Below are positions 8,090 to 15,452 of a DNA stretch of 47,258 bases, piece by piece. Position numbers and translations under genes: made by a program. Position 1 is the first letter of the stretch; every line of letters starts with the position of its first letter. A model generated the notes under the pieces. That model was not told where the DNA came from. It worked only from the letters and a program-made list of their open reading frames with translations, and searched no databases. The stretch is from Clostridia bacterium (GTDB lineage Bacteria > Bacillota > Clostridia > Christensenellales > Aristaeellaceae), in assembly GCA_017434775.1 (NCBI GenBank), contig JAFSGG010000030.1, positions 1-47,258 of the forward strand. Direction: 5' to 3'.

Positions 8090-8118
8090 TTGACCGGACA
8101 AAAGCATTATAGTATACT
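8090..8118 (+). promoter_or_regulatory. Sigma-A promoter of the Crp/Fnr gene
   Basis: TTGACC (8090-8095), 17 bases, TATACT (8113-8118). The regulator start codon is 46 bases downstream. Confidence 0.8.
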
Positions 8119-8133
8119 GGGAACAGAAGGTCT

Positions 8134-8147
8134 GTTGAAATTTCAAC
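8134..8147. promoter_or_regulatory. Palindromic operator candidate in the ferredoxin/Crp-Fnr control region
   Basis: GTTGAAATTTCAAC is a perfect 14-base palindrome lying between the predicted transcription start and the start codon of the Crp/Fnr gene. Its half-site TTGA matches half of the classical FNR box (TTGAT-N4-ATCAA), though the central spacing is different. Position suggests autoregulation by roadblock; binding is inferred. Confidence 0.45.
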
Positions 8148-8164
8148 GAAAAAGGTGGAAAGGG

Positions 8165-8839
8165 ATGCATTTTTCGGACGAATTGCTGATGTGTCCGCTG
8201 TTTTGGGGCATTGAGAAAAAAGATGGAGAGGCTGTGCTGGGATGCCTTGGTGCCCGGCGGATGCGGTACAAAAAAGGGGAAATTATTTTTGCAGAGGGGG
8301 AGCCGGCCAGGGATGTGGGCATTCTGCTGAAAGGACAGGTGCAACTGATACGGACGGATTACTTTGGCAACCGAAGTATTATGATGCACATCCATCCGGG
8401 GCAATTGTTTGCAGAATCTTTTGCTTGTGCCCGGGCGGAAAAGTTGCCGGTGAGTGTGATGGCGACAGAGGAAGCGGAGGTTATGCTGCTGGATTGCCAA
8501 AGGGTGCTTTCCAGCTGCTGCAAGGCCTGCGAATTCCACAGCAAAATTATCTTTAACCTATTGAAAATAGTGGCGGAAAAGAATCTTGCCCTGCATCAGA
8601 AGGCGATGATCTGTGCCAAGCGAAGCACCCGGGAAAAGCTGATGGCTTACCTGCTTTTGCGGGCCAAAGAAGCGGGAAAGGCGGATTTTTCCATTCCATT
8701 TGATCGGCAGGGACTGGCGGATTATCTGGAAGTGGATCGCAGCGGTCTTTCTGCCGAAATGAGCAAACTGAAAAAAGAAGGCATTCTGGATTATTATAAG
8801 AACAATTTTCGCCTGCTGCGTATGGCACGGGATGAATGA
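8165..8839 (+). CDS. Crp/Fnr-family transcriptional regulator
   Basis: A 224-residue regulator. The N-terminal cyclic-nucleotide-type beta-barrel is recognisable from YKKGEIIFAEGEPARDVGIL and MHIHPGQLFAESFA. The C-terminal winged helix-turn-helix contains FDRQGLADYLEVDRSGLSAE and MSKLKKEGILDYYKNNF. Several cysteines lie in the sensor half (CPLF, CLGARR, SSCCKACEF), so an iron-sulfur or thiol sensor is possible, but the spacing is not that of E. coli FNR. It is divergent from the ferredoxin-like gene, its probable target. ATG 8165 is chosen because the promoter lies at 8090-8118 and would fall inside a longer frame. Confidence 0.9.
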   Translation: MHFSDELLMCPLFWGIEKKDGEAVLGCLGARRMRYKKGEIIFAEGEPARDVGILLKGQVQLIRTDYFGNRSIMMHIHPGQLFAESFACARAEKLPVSVMATEEAEVMLLDCQRVLSSCCKACEFHSKIIFNLLKIVAEKNLALHQKAMICAKRSTREKLMAYLLLRAKEAGKADFSIPFDRQGLADYLEVDRSGLSAEMSKLKKEGILDYYKNNFRLLRMARDE

Positions 8840-8856
8840 ACAAGCGAGGTAAAGAA

Positions 8857-9324
8857 ATGGACAGGATATCAAAACAAACAGCAAATGCGGCGTATCTTGC
8901 ATGGACGCTTCTTTCCTGCGCGGTGCACATTTTGTTGTTCCGGGGAAAAGTGAACATGGCGCTTGCCGTATGGCAGAGGCTTTTGCTGGTTCCCATTGCC
9001 ATTTTGGCGGTATTGTTTGTGCACGAAGGGGTACATTTTGTGTTTATGAAGCTGTTTGGGCTGGGAAAAGTAAAACTGATCTTCGCCCGGGACAAGCTGG
9101 GCATTCCTACGCCGGGGGTATTGGCACAAAAGCAAGGTACGAAGAGGCAGGAGATCATCATGCGGCTGGCGCCTTTTGCCCTTTTAACCCTCCTGCCAGA
9201 TATCCTGTTTGCATTTTACAGCGGGGTTCATTTGCTTTTCTTTCTGATGGCGATGGCCAATTGCGCAGGCTGCTTTTATGACCTGCTGGATGTGTGCAGG
9301 CTGCTGAAAGCAGAACGTGGATAA
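8857..9324 (+). CDS. DUF3267-like membrane zinc protease candidate
   Basis: A 155-residue membrane protein with four hydrophobic segments and the sequence FVHEGVHFVFMKLFG, i.e. a HExxH metalloprotease motif near a membrane segment, as in the putative zincin family DUF3267. It overlaps nothing if the ATG at 8857 (GCGAGG seven bases upstream) is used; an in-frame ATG at 8836 overlaps the Crp/Fnr stop (ATGA) and is the alternative. Co-transcription with the regulator is likely. Substrate unknown. Confidence 0.75.
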   Translation: MDRISKQTANAAYLAWTLLSCAVHILLFRGKVNMALAVWQRLLLVPIAILAVLFVHEGVHFVFMKLFGLGKVKLIFARDKLGIPTPGVLAQKQGTKRQEIIMRLAPFALLTLLPDILFAFYSGVHLLFFLMAMANCAGCFYDLLDVCRLLKAERG

Positions 9325-9342
9325 CACAGAGGAGATAAAACA

Positions 9343-9792
9343 ATGCGAAACAGAAGCATGGCACTGGTGGTGCGGGATGACAGGATCCTGATGATTCAAA
9401 CCTTTCGACATAATCGCTCGATCTGGGAATTGCCGGGCGGAGGGATTGAAAAGGGTGAAACCCCTCAGGAAGCAGCTGTCCGGGAATTAAAGGAGGAATG
9501 CGGCGTGGACGGCGTTGCCGTTCGGCCGCTGAACACCCTGCATTGCAAAGACGGCAGCGTGGAATATGTGTTTCTGGTGGAGGTACCGCAGGATCAGCAG
9601 CCCATGGTGGGCATGGACCCGGAAGTGGAACCGGGCAGGGAGCAATCCATCAAAAATGTGTGCTGGAAAAAGCTGAAGGAACTGAGCGAAAAGGACCGGG
9701 CGTTTTTGTGGTCTTACGGATTGCTGGAGGTGGAACCCTATTTTGAGCTGGTGCTCAGCTGGGGCGATGCCATCAGTTATCCGGGGGAATGA
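9343..9792 (+). CDS. Nudix hydrolase
   Basis: A 149-residue protein with a complete Nudix box: GGGIEKGETPQEAAVRELKE followed by ECGV, matching G-x5-E-x7-REUxEExGU. It hydrolyses a nucleoside diphosphate linked to another group; the substrate cannot be told from the sequence. GAGGAG precedes the ATG, and the gene follows the membrane protease candidate by 18 bases, so both probably belong to the operon headed by the Crp/Fnr gene. Confidence 0.92.
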   Translation: MRNRSMALVVRDDRILMIQTFRHNRSIWELPGGGIEKGETPQEAAVRELKEECGVDGVAVRPLNTLHCKDGSVEYVFLVEVPQDQQPMVGMDPEVEPGREQSIKNVCWKKLKELSEKDRAFLWSYGLLEVEPYFELVLSWGDAISYPGE

Positions 9793-9816
9793 CAGCACAG
9801 CAAAAACGGAGGAAAC

Positions 9817-10758
9817 ATGCACAATCTGTTTATAGAAGGGCTGAAAGAAGGAAATCGGGAAAAGCTTTTGCAGGTGCCCAAGAGTGACCTGCACAACCAT
9901 TCCACCAAGGGCTGCCGGAGGGTCTGGCTGGAGAAAAGGCTGAACCGGTGCTTTCCTGCGCCGCCGGAGAAATTCAGCGGTTTGATTGGCATGCGGGAAT
10001 GGTTCAAAGCCACCATCAAACCTTTCTGCAATAACACCGAAGGAATGGTGATGCGCTGGGAAGGAGCGTTTGCAGAGGCAAAGCGGAACAACATTCAGAG
10101 GCTTTCCATGAACTTCGGCGCACCGGAGATTGATGAAATGGGGGGAATGGAGGCTTTCAAAACCGTGATTCAGGATTTTCACCGTGCCTATTGCCCCAAT
10201 ACCGTCTTTGAGCCGGAGATCACCTATGTTTCCTGCTGCGATGCGGCGAAGGAAGCTGAAATGATGGATGACTATCTATCCTTCGGTTTTTTCAAATCCC
10301 TGGATGTGTGCGGCGGTGAAGATGTGCAGCCAGTGGAGGCCTTTTTGCCTCTGTACCGAAAGGCGGAACAATATGGCCTGGTCAAGCGCATGCACGTGGG
10401 GGAAAGCGGTACTGCGGAGGATGTGCGGCGGGCTGTGGAAACGCTGGGCCTTGATGAAGTGAACCACGGCATTCATGCAGCAGAATCGAAAAAGGTGATG
10501 CAGTTTCTGGCAGATCATAAAATTTGCCTGCATGTGTGTCCTTCCAGCAATGTGATGCTGGGCTATGCCGCAGATTACAAAACTCACCCGATCAAACGTT
10601 TGTATGAACACGGTGTGTCAGTGACCGTCAATACCGATGATCTGCTGCTGTTTGACAGCTCCATCGAAAATGAGTATCTGCTTTTGTATCAGGCCGGTAC
10701 TTTGACTGCAGAGCAGCTGAATGAGATCCGTAGGAATGGGTTAATGAAGAGCGTATAG
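9817..10758 (+). CDS. Adenosine deaminase-family amidohydrolase
   Basis: A 313-residue TIM-barrel metallohydrolase. Visible active-site elements: DLHNHST near residue 28 (the HxH metal ligands), MHVGESGTAEDV (His and the HxGE catalytic Glu), LHVCPSSNVMLG, and VNTDDLLLF, which carries the metal-binding Asp. This order is typical of adenosine/AMP deaminase-like enzymes. The protein is slightly short compared with classical adenosine deaminases (about 340 residues), so the exact purine substrate is uncertain. CGGAGG precedes the ATG. The gene ends in TAG. Confidence 0.85.
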   Translation: MHNLFIEGLKEGNREKLLQVPKSDLHNHSTKGCRRVWLEKRLNRCFPAPPEKFSGLIGMREWFKATIKPFCNNTEGMVMRWEGAFAEAKRNNIQRLSMNFGAPEIDEMGGMEAFKTVIQDFHRAYCPNTVFEPEITYVSCCDAAKEAEMMDDYLSFGFFKSLDVCGGEDVQPVEAFLPLYRKAEQYGLVKRMHVGESGTAEDVRRAVETLGLDEVNHGIHAAESKKVMQFLADHKICLHVCPSSNVMLGYAADYKTHPIKRLYEHGVSVTVNTDDLLLFDSSIENEYLLLYQAGTLTAEQLNEIRRNGLMKSV

Positions 10759-10835
10759 AAACAAACTTTTATCAGATTCATTTTATGAAAAATATGACCA
10801 AATTAGATGTAATCTTATAAGGAGAACTGTCTGCC

Positions 10836-11216
10836 ATGCCATACAAATACATGCGCATCCAGGGAAGGGAAAATTCCTACATCACGGGGTATCCCAAGGG
10901 GTTGTTCAGCCTGTGCTGGAACCTGATCCGGGACGGAAAACTGAGCGAAGAAGAAAAAGCAAGGTTTATTGCCATTGATGATTGGTTCAAAGAACATCTG
11001 CCGGAGCCGGAGCCCTGTGTGAATCACGAGAAGGTGATCACTTTCTTTAAGTGCGAAACCACGGAAGAAATGCGGGCCAAGCTGGCCCCCGCCATCGCCC
11101 TGCTGGATAAGTATCACAAGGCGTATGATGTGGTGTACACCAATTTTGTGGGCACGATTGTGTACGAAGATGCATGGCAGGTAGCGGTTCGGGTGGAAGA
11201 TGGAAAAATGGTGTAA
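10836..11216 (+). CDS. Hypothetical protein, 126 residues
   Basis: A soluble 126-residue protein with AAGGAG before its ATG. The beginning (YKYMRIQGRENSYITGYPKG) suggests a small beta-structured fold; a charged helix (LSEEEKARFIAIDDWFKEHL) and an ITFFKCETTEEM strand follow. No catalytic or binding motif that I recognise. It stands alone between the deaminase and the MerR-type regulator. Confidence 0.65.
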   Translation: MPYKYMRIQGRENSYITGYPKGLFSLCWNLIRDGKLSEEEKARFIAIDDWFKEHLPEPEPCVNHEKVITFFKCETTEEMRAKLAPAIALLDKYHKAYDVVYTNFVGTIVYEDAWQVAVRVEDGKMV

Positions 11217-11225
11217 AAATAGGTA

Positions 11226-11256
11226 TTGACACTTACGTTCCGTCAGGGTGTACACT
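11226..11256 (+). promoter_or_regulatory. MerR-type promoter with 19-bp spacer
   Basis: TTGACA (11226-11231), 19-base spacer, TACACT (11251-11256). The over-long spacer is the hallmark of promoters twisted into activity by MerR-family proteins, and the spacer has a partial dyad around TTACGTTCCGTCAGG. It fires into the MerR gene itself, so autoactivation is likely. Confidence 0.7.
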
Positions 11257-11277
11257 GCGTACTGTGAGGTGAGGAAC

Positions 11278-12006
11278 ATGAGGATGCAGATCAAGGAATT
11301 TGCAGATTTCACGGGGGTCAGTGTACGTACGCTGCATTATTACGATGAGATCGGGCTGATGAAACCGGCTTGGGTGGATCCAATTACCGGGTATCGGTAT
11401 TATGACGAACAATCCCTCCTTCGGATGCAGGAGATTTTGTTTTACCGGGAACTGGATTTTTCTCTGAAAAGCATCGGCGATATGTTATCTTCCCCGGATT
11501 ATGACAGGCAAAGAGCGCTGGAGGATCAGAAAAAGCTGCTGACCTTGAAAAAGGAACGGCTGGAGCGGCTGATTCTGGCCATTGACGGCGCCGCGAAAGG
11601 AGAGAATGTGATGACCGCTTTTGACAAGCATGCCTTTGAAAAATACAAGGAAGAAGCCAAAGAAAAATGGGGTCAGACCGCTGCTTATCAAGAGCATGCG
11701 GAAAAGACCCGGAACTATACCAATCAGACATGGGGCGAGCTGGCAGAGAGGCTGGATCGGATCATGGCGGAGTTTGCCCTGTGTATGAAGCGCGGCGAAA
11801 CGCCGGATTCTTCGGAAGCACAACAGCTGGTGAAAACGCTTCAGAGCCACATTACGGATAACTATTACACCTGCAATGATCAGATCCTGCTGGGCCTTGG
11901 ACAGATGTATGTGGGGGATGAGCGTTTCCGGCAGAATATTGACAGGCATGGAGATGGCACGGCGCGGTTCATCTGTGATGCTGTTGAGGTATATTGCAAA
12001 AAGTAA
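11278..12006 (+). CDS. MerR-family regulator with TipAS-type ligand domain
   Basis: A 242-residue regulator. The N-terminal MerR helix-turn-helix is clear (IKEFADFTGVSVRTLHYYDE, then GLMKPAWVDPITGYRYYDEQ), followed by a dimerisation helix to about residue 110. The C-terminal 130 residues (EEAKEKWGQTAAYQEHAEKT, YTCNDQILLGLGQMYVGDER) match the TipAS fold that binds thiopeptide and other drugs in TipA and Mta/SkgA-like regulators. ATG 11278 is chosen because GAGGTGAGG precedes it; the longer frame would start inside the promoter. Target genes beyond itself are not evident. Confidence 0.92.
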   Translation: MRMQIKEFADFTGVSVRTLHYYDEIGLMKPAWVDPITGYRYYDEQSLLRMQEILFYRELDFSLKSIGDMLSSPDYDRQRALEDQKKLLTLKKERLERLILAIDGAAKGENVMTAFDKHAFEKYKEEAKEKWGQTAAYQEHAEKTRNYTNQTWGELAERLDRIMAEFALCMKRGETPDSSEAQQLVKTLQSHITDNYYTCNDQILLGLGQMYVGDERFRQNIDRHGDGTARFICDAVEVYCKK

Positions 12007-12010
12007 AGAT

Positions 12011-12071
12011 AATTGGGTTCGCTTGCATTGGTCACGGCGGCGTGATAAAATGAAAGCGGACCCAATTTTTT
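12011..12071 (+). terminator. Terminator of the MerR gene
   Basis: Arms 12011-12022 and 12056-12067 pair at 11 of 12 positions and are followed by T-rich sequence. The loop holds a second hairpin (TCACG/CGTGA) and a promoter for the next unit. Confidence 0.6.
12023..12051 (+). promoter_or_regulatory. Sigma-A promoter inside the MerR terminator, driving the methyltransferase
   Basis: TTGCAT (12023-12028), 17 bases, TAAAAT (12046-12051). It would give a 5' leader of about 160 bases before the methyltransferase. Confidence 0.55.
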
Positions 12072-12090
12072 CTTTTTCAGGAGGTTCAAT

Positions 12091-12126
12091 GTGAGAAAAC
12101 GAATTAAATACTCGGTGCAGTTGTAA
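12091..12126 (+). CDS. Possible leader peptide (11 residues)
   Basis: GTG start with CAGGAGG correctly spaced upstream, encoding VRKRIKYSVQL then TAA. Its last codons overlap the left arm of the inverted repeat at 12114-12176. Such an arrangement is typical of ribosome-controlled leaders, but it could also be the start of a decayed gene, because the +1 frame continues for about 15 codons (VVRDNRLYRG...). Confidence 0.35.
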   Translation: MRKRIKYSVQL

Positions 12127-12176
12127 GGGACAACAGGCTGTATCGAGGATCATTGTATGTTGCCTGAAACTGCACC
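12114..12176 (+). promoter_or_regulatory. Nested hairpin in the methyltransferase 5' leader
   Basis: Outer arms GGTGCAGTT (12114-12122) and AACTGCACC (12168-12176) pair perfectly; inner arms CAGGC (12134-12138) and GCCTG (12162-12166) pair inside. No T-run follows, so this is not a terminator. Confidence 0.5.
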
Positions 12177-12219
12177 GCATCCATGAACAGAACGAAAATT
12201 GGAAAGGAAGCAGTTTGAT

Positions 12220-12975
12220 ATGACGAACAACCATTGGAAAGCAATCTGGAAAAACGAAGAAAAGATCGCCCACATTCACGGCTGGGATTTTTCCCACATT
12301 GACGGCCGGTGTGAAGAAGCGGCATTACCCTGGGATTACCGGGCTGTCATCGACCGGTACCGGACGGATGATATGCGTATTCTGGATTACGATACTGGCG
12401 GCGGGGAATTTCTGTTGTTTTTGAATCATCCCTTCTGCAATACCGCAGCTACGGAGGGCTATACGCCCAACGTGCAATTGTGCCGTGAAACCCTTTTGCC
12501 CCGGGGCATTGATTTCAGGCCCTGTGACGATCCGGCGAAGATTCCCTTTCCGGACGAAAGCTTTGATATGCTCCTGAACCGGCATGGGGATTTTGATGCC
12601 CGGGAAGTGCATCGGCTGCTGAAAAAGGGCGGCTTGTTTATCACCCAGCAGGTGGGCTGCGATAATGACCGGGATCTGGTGGACATGGTGCTGCCGGGAC
12701 TGGAAACCCCCTTTCCCCAGCTGCATCTGCAGGAGCAGGTAAAAGTCTTTGAGGCGGCTGGGTTTGAGCTTGTGGAAAAGGGTGAAGCACACCTGCCCAT
12801 CCGCTTTTATGACGTGGGGGCCTTTGTGTGGTTCGCTCGGGTGATCCCCTGGGAATTTACGGATTTTTCTGTGGACAAATGCTATGAGAAGCTGCTGGAT
12901 ATACAGAAGATCATTGAAGAAAAAGGCTTTGTGGAGGGTACCATCCATCGCTATCTGATGGTGGCACGGAAATAA
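12220..12975 (+). CDS. Class I SAM-dependent methyltransferase
   Basis: A 251-residue protein. Motif I is ILDYDTGGGEFLLFL (residues about 56-70), the acidic post-motif is TEGYTPN, and the catalytic-loop region is IPFPDESFDMLLNRHGDFDA, followed by LLKKGGLFITQQVG. These are the core elements of methyltransferase type 11/25 proteins. The methyl acceptor is unknown; no zinc ribbon or RNA-binding domain is seen. ATG 12220 follows GGAAAGGAAG; the longer TTG start would consume that site. The gene has its own promoter and a structured leader. Confidence 0.88.
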   Translation: MTNNHWKAIWKNEEKIAHIHGWDFSHIDGRCEEAALPWDYRAVIDRYRTDDMRILDYDTGGGEFLLFLNHPFCNTAATEGYTPNVQLCRETLLPRGIDFRPCDDPAKIPFPDESFDMLLNRHGDFDAREVHRLLKKGGLFITQQVGCDNDRDLVDMVLPGLETPFPQLHLQEQVKVFEAAGFELVEKGEAHLPIRFYDVGAFVWFARVIPWEFTDFSVDKCYEKLLDIQKIIEEKGFVEGTIHRYLMVARK

Positions 12976-12982
12976 AGAACGG

Positions 12983-13014
12983 TGTGTGGTGGGGAAACCT
13001 GCCGCACATTTTTT
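12983..13014 (+). terminator. Terminator of the methyltransferase gene
   Basis: Arms 12983-12992 and 12999-13008 pair with wobble pairs and a six-base loop, followed by TTTTTT. Confidence 0.65.
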
Positions 13015-13053
13015 CCATATAGAGTGTTTGACTACGAAACAAATGGTCTATAC

Positions 13054-13082
13054 TTGACCCTGTTTCTATGCAAGGGTATAAT
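13054..13082 (+). promoter_or_regulatory. Sigma-A promoter of the AAA ATPase gene
   Basis: TTGACC (13054-13059), 17 bases, TATAAT (13077-13082). Confidence 0.85.
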
Positions 13083-13115
13083 GAAATGCATGAATCGGAA
13101 AGGAGGGTGAAGGGT

Positions 13116-13871
13116 GTGGAGTTTGCGAAAAAACGATACATCGGGGATGTGATCATGGCTGGCGAGCCGGAGAAAGGGTCTTATCTGAATAACATTCCCA
13201 CGGTGAAGCATTTGAAAAAGATGAAGCATTTGCCCCTGCATGCCCCGGTCACGTTTCTGGTGGGGGAAAATGGAACCGGTAAATCCACGCTGCTGGAGGC
13301 CATTGCCGTGGCGGCCGGGTTTAACCCGGAGGGTGGAACGAAAAATTTTTCTTTCACCACCCGAGCCACCCATTCTTCCTTGCATGAATGCATCCGGCTG
13401 GCCCGATACGGCTTTCCCAGGGACGGCTTTTTTCTGCGGGCGGAAAGCTTTTATAACATGGCCACCAATATTGACGAAATGGACGAAGGCGGGGGATTGG
13501 GCGCCCCGGTGATCGAAAGCTTCGGCGGCGTATCCCTGCACGAGCAGAGCCATGGGGAAAGCTTTTTATCGGTGGTGCTGCATCGGTTCGGCGGCAACGG
13601 CCTGTACATCCTGGATGAACCGGAGGCAGCGCTTTCGCCCATGCGGCTGATGACCCTGCTTTCTGCCATGGACAAGCTGGTGAAAAACAACAGCCAGTTC
13701 ATCATCTCCACCCATTCGCCGATTTTAATGGCCTATCCCGGAGCGGAAATACTGGAACTGAGCGAAGCGGGCATCCGCAGCGTGGATTATAGAGAAACAG
13801 AGCATTATCAGGTGACAAGGCGTTTTCTGGAAAACCCGGAAAAGATGCTGCATTACCTGCTGGAGGAATGA
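13116..13871 (+). CDS. Stand-alone ABC/AAA-type ATPase
   Basis: A 251-residue protein with Walker A GENGTGKST (50-58), signature-like LHEQSHGESFLS, Walker B LYILDEPEAALSP and the switch ISTHSPILM. This combination places it in the SMC/RecF-like ABC ATPases of the predicted AAA ATPase group, without membrane segments. It is not next to a permease, so a transport role is not supported; similar single ATPases are of unknown role or act with nucleases. GTG 13116 was chosen because AAAGGAGG lies nine bases upstream and earlier starts overlap the promoter. Confidence 0.85.
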   Translation: MEFAKKRYIGDVIMAGEPEKGSYLNNIPTVKHLKKMKHLPLHAPVTFLVGENGTGKSTLLEAIAVAAGFNPEGGTKNFSFTTRATHSSLHECIRLARYGFPRDGFFLRAESFYNMATNIDEMDEGGGLGAPVIESFGGVSLHEQSHGESFLSVVLHRFGGNGLYILDEPEAALSPMRLMTLLSAMDKLVKNNSQFIISTHSPILMAYPGAEILELSEAGIRSVDYRETEHYQVTRRFLENPEKMLHYLLEE

Positions 13872-13930
13872 AACAGGGTTTTGGTAAATATAAGGTTTTA
13901 TCCCGTTTGACTGCTGTATACAGAAAAAAG

Positions 13931-13962
13931 AACGGCGCTGCATTTGAAGCAACGCCGTTTTT
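13931..13962. terminator. Bidirectional terminator between convergent genes
   Basis: Arms 13931-13941 and 13949-13959 pair at 10 of 11 positions with T-rich flanks on both sides. It serves the ATPase (rightward) and the GH5 gene (leftward). Confidence 0.8.
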
Positions 13963-13990
13963 GTATGGAGTGGATTTTCAGCAATAAGAA

Positions 13991-15214
13991 TCAGTCGTAA
14001 TCCGCGTATTTCTTGGGATCGGCGTTGTATTCGCCCAGCACAATGGGCACACCGAATTTTTCGGAATACTTTTTGTAGATTTCAAAGGATTTGCGCAACA
14101 CATTGCCGTGGGTGGTTTCGTCCCAGCGGGCGGTCATTTGGGTCCAGGTGGCGGTGGTCCAGGTGAAGGCTTGAGGATCGTAATTGTGGACGGTGATCAT
14201 CAGGTGTTCCGGGTCTTCTTCCGGCAGCACAAAGGAAGCAAAATTGCCTTCCGCACCGCCGCCGGAATAGGTCATGAGGATCAGATTGCGCTTTTCGTTG
14301 TTGCCGCCTGTCTGCCGTACCGTTTCTACAAAGAGCTTATTCCAGGCATTCACCCATTTGGCAGCATCCGGGGAGGGGGTGTTCCAGTTGTTGCCGGCAT
14401 CCAGCACTTCATTCATGCTTTCAAAGAGCAGCCGTTCGTCGTAATCGGCAAAGGTTTCCGCAATCTGGGTCCAGGCGGCGGCAAAACGGGGACTGTAGGT
14501 GGTATAGGAATCTTCGGAAGCTTCAATCCAGCCATCGGCGCCGCCGTCATGGTGCATATTGATGATCACATAGATGCCCCGACTGTGGAAAAGATCCACC
14601 ACTTCCCTGACCCTTGCCAGCCAGAGGGGATCGATCCGGTTGTTTTCATCCATATGCTCTGCCCAGGTGATGGGGATGCGCACGGTGGTAAAGCCAAGGG
14701 ACAGCACATAATCGGCAAGGACTTCTGTTACAATGGGCTGGCCCCAGGCGGTTTCCCAGGCTTCCGGTAACAGACGGCCTTTGGCATCCTTTTTGCCCCA
14801 TTGAACAATCCAGCCCTTTTTACCGGCCTTGTCTTCCACGATATTATAGCTGGTGGAATCCAGCGTGTTGCCCAGATTCCAGCCGGGGCCAAAGTTGGCG
14901 GCGGCTTCAAAAGCGGTTTCTTCTTCAAACACGGCAGGATCACCGCCGTTGCCGGGCTGCCTGTCGGCCGGGTAGCAGCTCATGATGGCATCGATATAGG
15001 CCGGAAAATTTACCTTCCGTTCCTTGCGGTTCACATGGGTGGAACAATCCCACAGGATGACGGGCACGCCGTATTCCACCGAAAGGGAATTGACACAGGC
15101 GGCATAGGCGGCCATATCGGCTTCGTTGTATTCGGTGTTTTCGGCACTGCATACAGGCAGCATGCCCAGAAGGAACATGAGGACAAGAAGCAGGGAAAGC
15201 AGTTTTTTCTTCAT
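13991..15214 (-). CDS. Secreted GH5 endoglucanase-like enzyme with permuted domain order
   Basis: A 407-residue protein with signal peptide (1-24). Residues about 108-407 are a GH5 barrel: GPGWNLGNTLDS, VRIPITWAEHMD, IINMHHDGG, acid/base FESMNEV (E269), TVHNYDP, and nucleophile VPIVLGEYNA (E395). The chain stops only 12 residues after the nucleophile, so the usual last helix-strand-helix is missing at the C-terminus. Matching sequence is instead found at the N-terminus (about 34-82: AYAACVNSLSVEYGVPVILW, DCSTHVNRK, YIDAIMSCYP). The order therefore looks circularly permuted. The likely substrate is beta-glucan or cellulose. Promoter at 15272-15300. Confidence 0.88.
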   Translation of the reverse strand: MKKKLLSLLLVLMFLLGMLPVCSAENTEYNEADMAAYAACVNSLSVEYGVPVILWDCSTHVNRKERKVNFPAYIDAIMSCYPADRQPGNGGDPAVFEEETAFEAAANFGPGWNLGNTLDSTSYNIVEDKAGKKGWIVQWGKKDAKGRLLPEAWETAWGQPIVTEVLADYVLSLGFTTVRIPITWAEHMDENNRIDPLWLARVREVVDLFHSRGIYVIINMHHDGGADGWIEASEDSYTTYSPRFAAAWTQIAETFADYDERLLFESMNEVLDAGNNWNTPSPDAAKWVNAWNKLFVETVRQTGGNNEKRNLILMTYSGGGAEGNFASFVLPEEDPEHLMITVHNYDPQAFTWTTATWTQMTARWDETTHGNVLRKSFEIYKKYSEKFGVPIVLGEYNADPKKYADYD

Positions 15215-15271
15215 GACAAGGAACTTCCTTTCGGGACAGAATCAGAAAAACAAGGGTTAAATATATACTGT

Positions 15272-15300
15272 AGTATAACAAAAGAGGGACCGGATGTACA
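15272..15300 (-). promoter_or_regulatory. Promoter candidate of the GH5 gene
   Basis: Read leftwards: TGTACA (15300-15295), 17 bases, TATACT (15277-15272). The -35 is weak, the -10 good. Confidence 0.5.
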
Positions 15301-15385
15301 GGGGGGAAGAAAAAGTTTTATTGGTTTGTTTTTATGAACGCAAGTGCACAATGGTATCTGTATGAAGCTTTTATTTTTGCACCGC

Positions 15386-15414
15386 TTGACCTTGGCTGCA
15401 TCCGGCGGTATAAT
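15386..15414 (+). promoter_or_regulatory. Sigma-A promoter of the M42 peptidase gene
   Basis: TTGACC (15386-15391), 17 bases, TATAAT (15409-15414). Confidence 0.85.
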
Positions 15415-15452
15415 AAACCCATATGATTTACAAGAAAAAGGAGCCTGTTTAT

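Noticed and set aside
13116-13871. A defence-system ATPase (for example paired nuclease systems)
   Set aside because: No nuclease, reverse transcriptase or toxin gene lies next to it; its promoter and terminator make it a single-gene unit.
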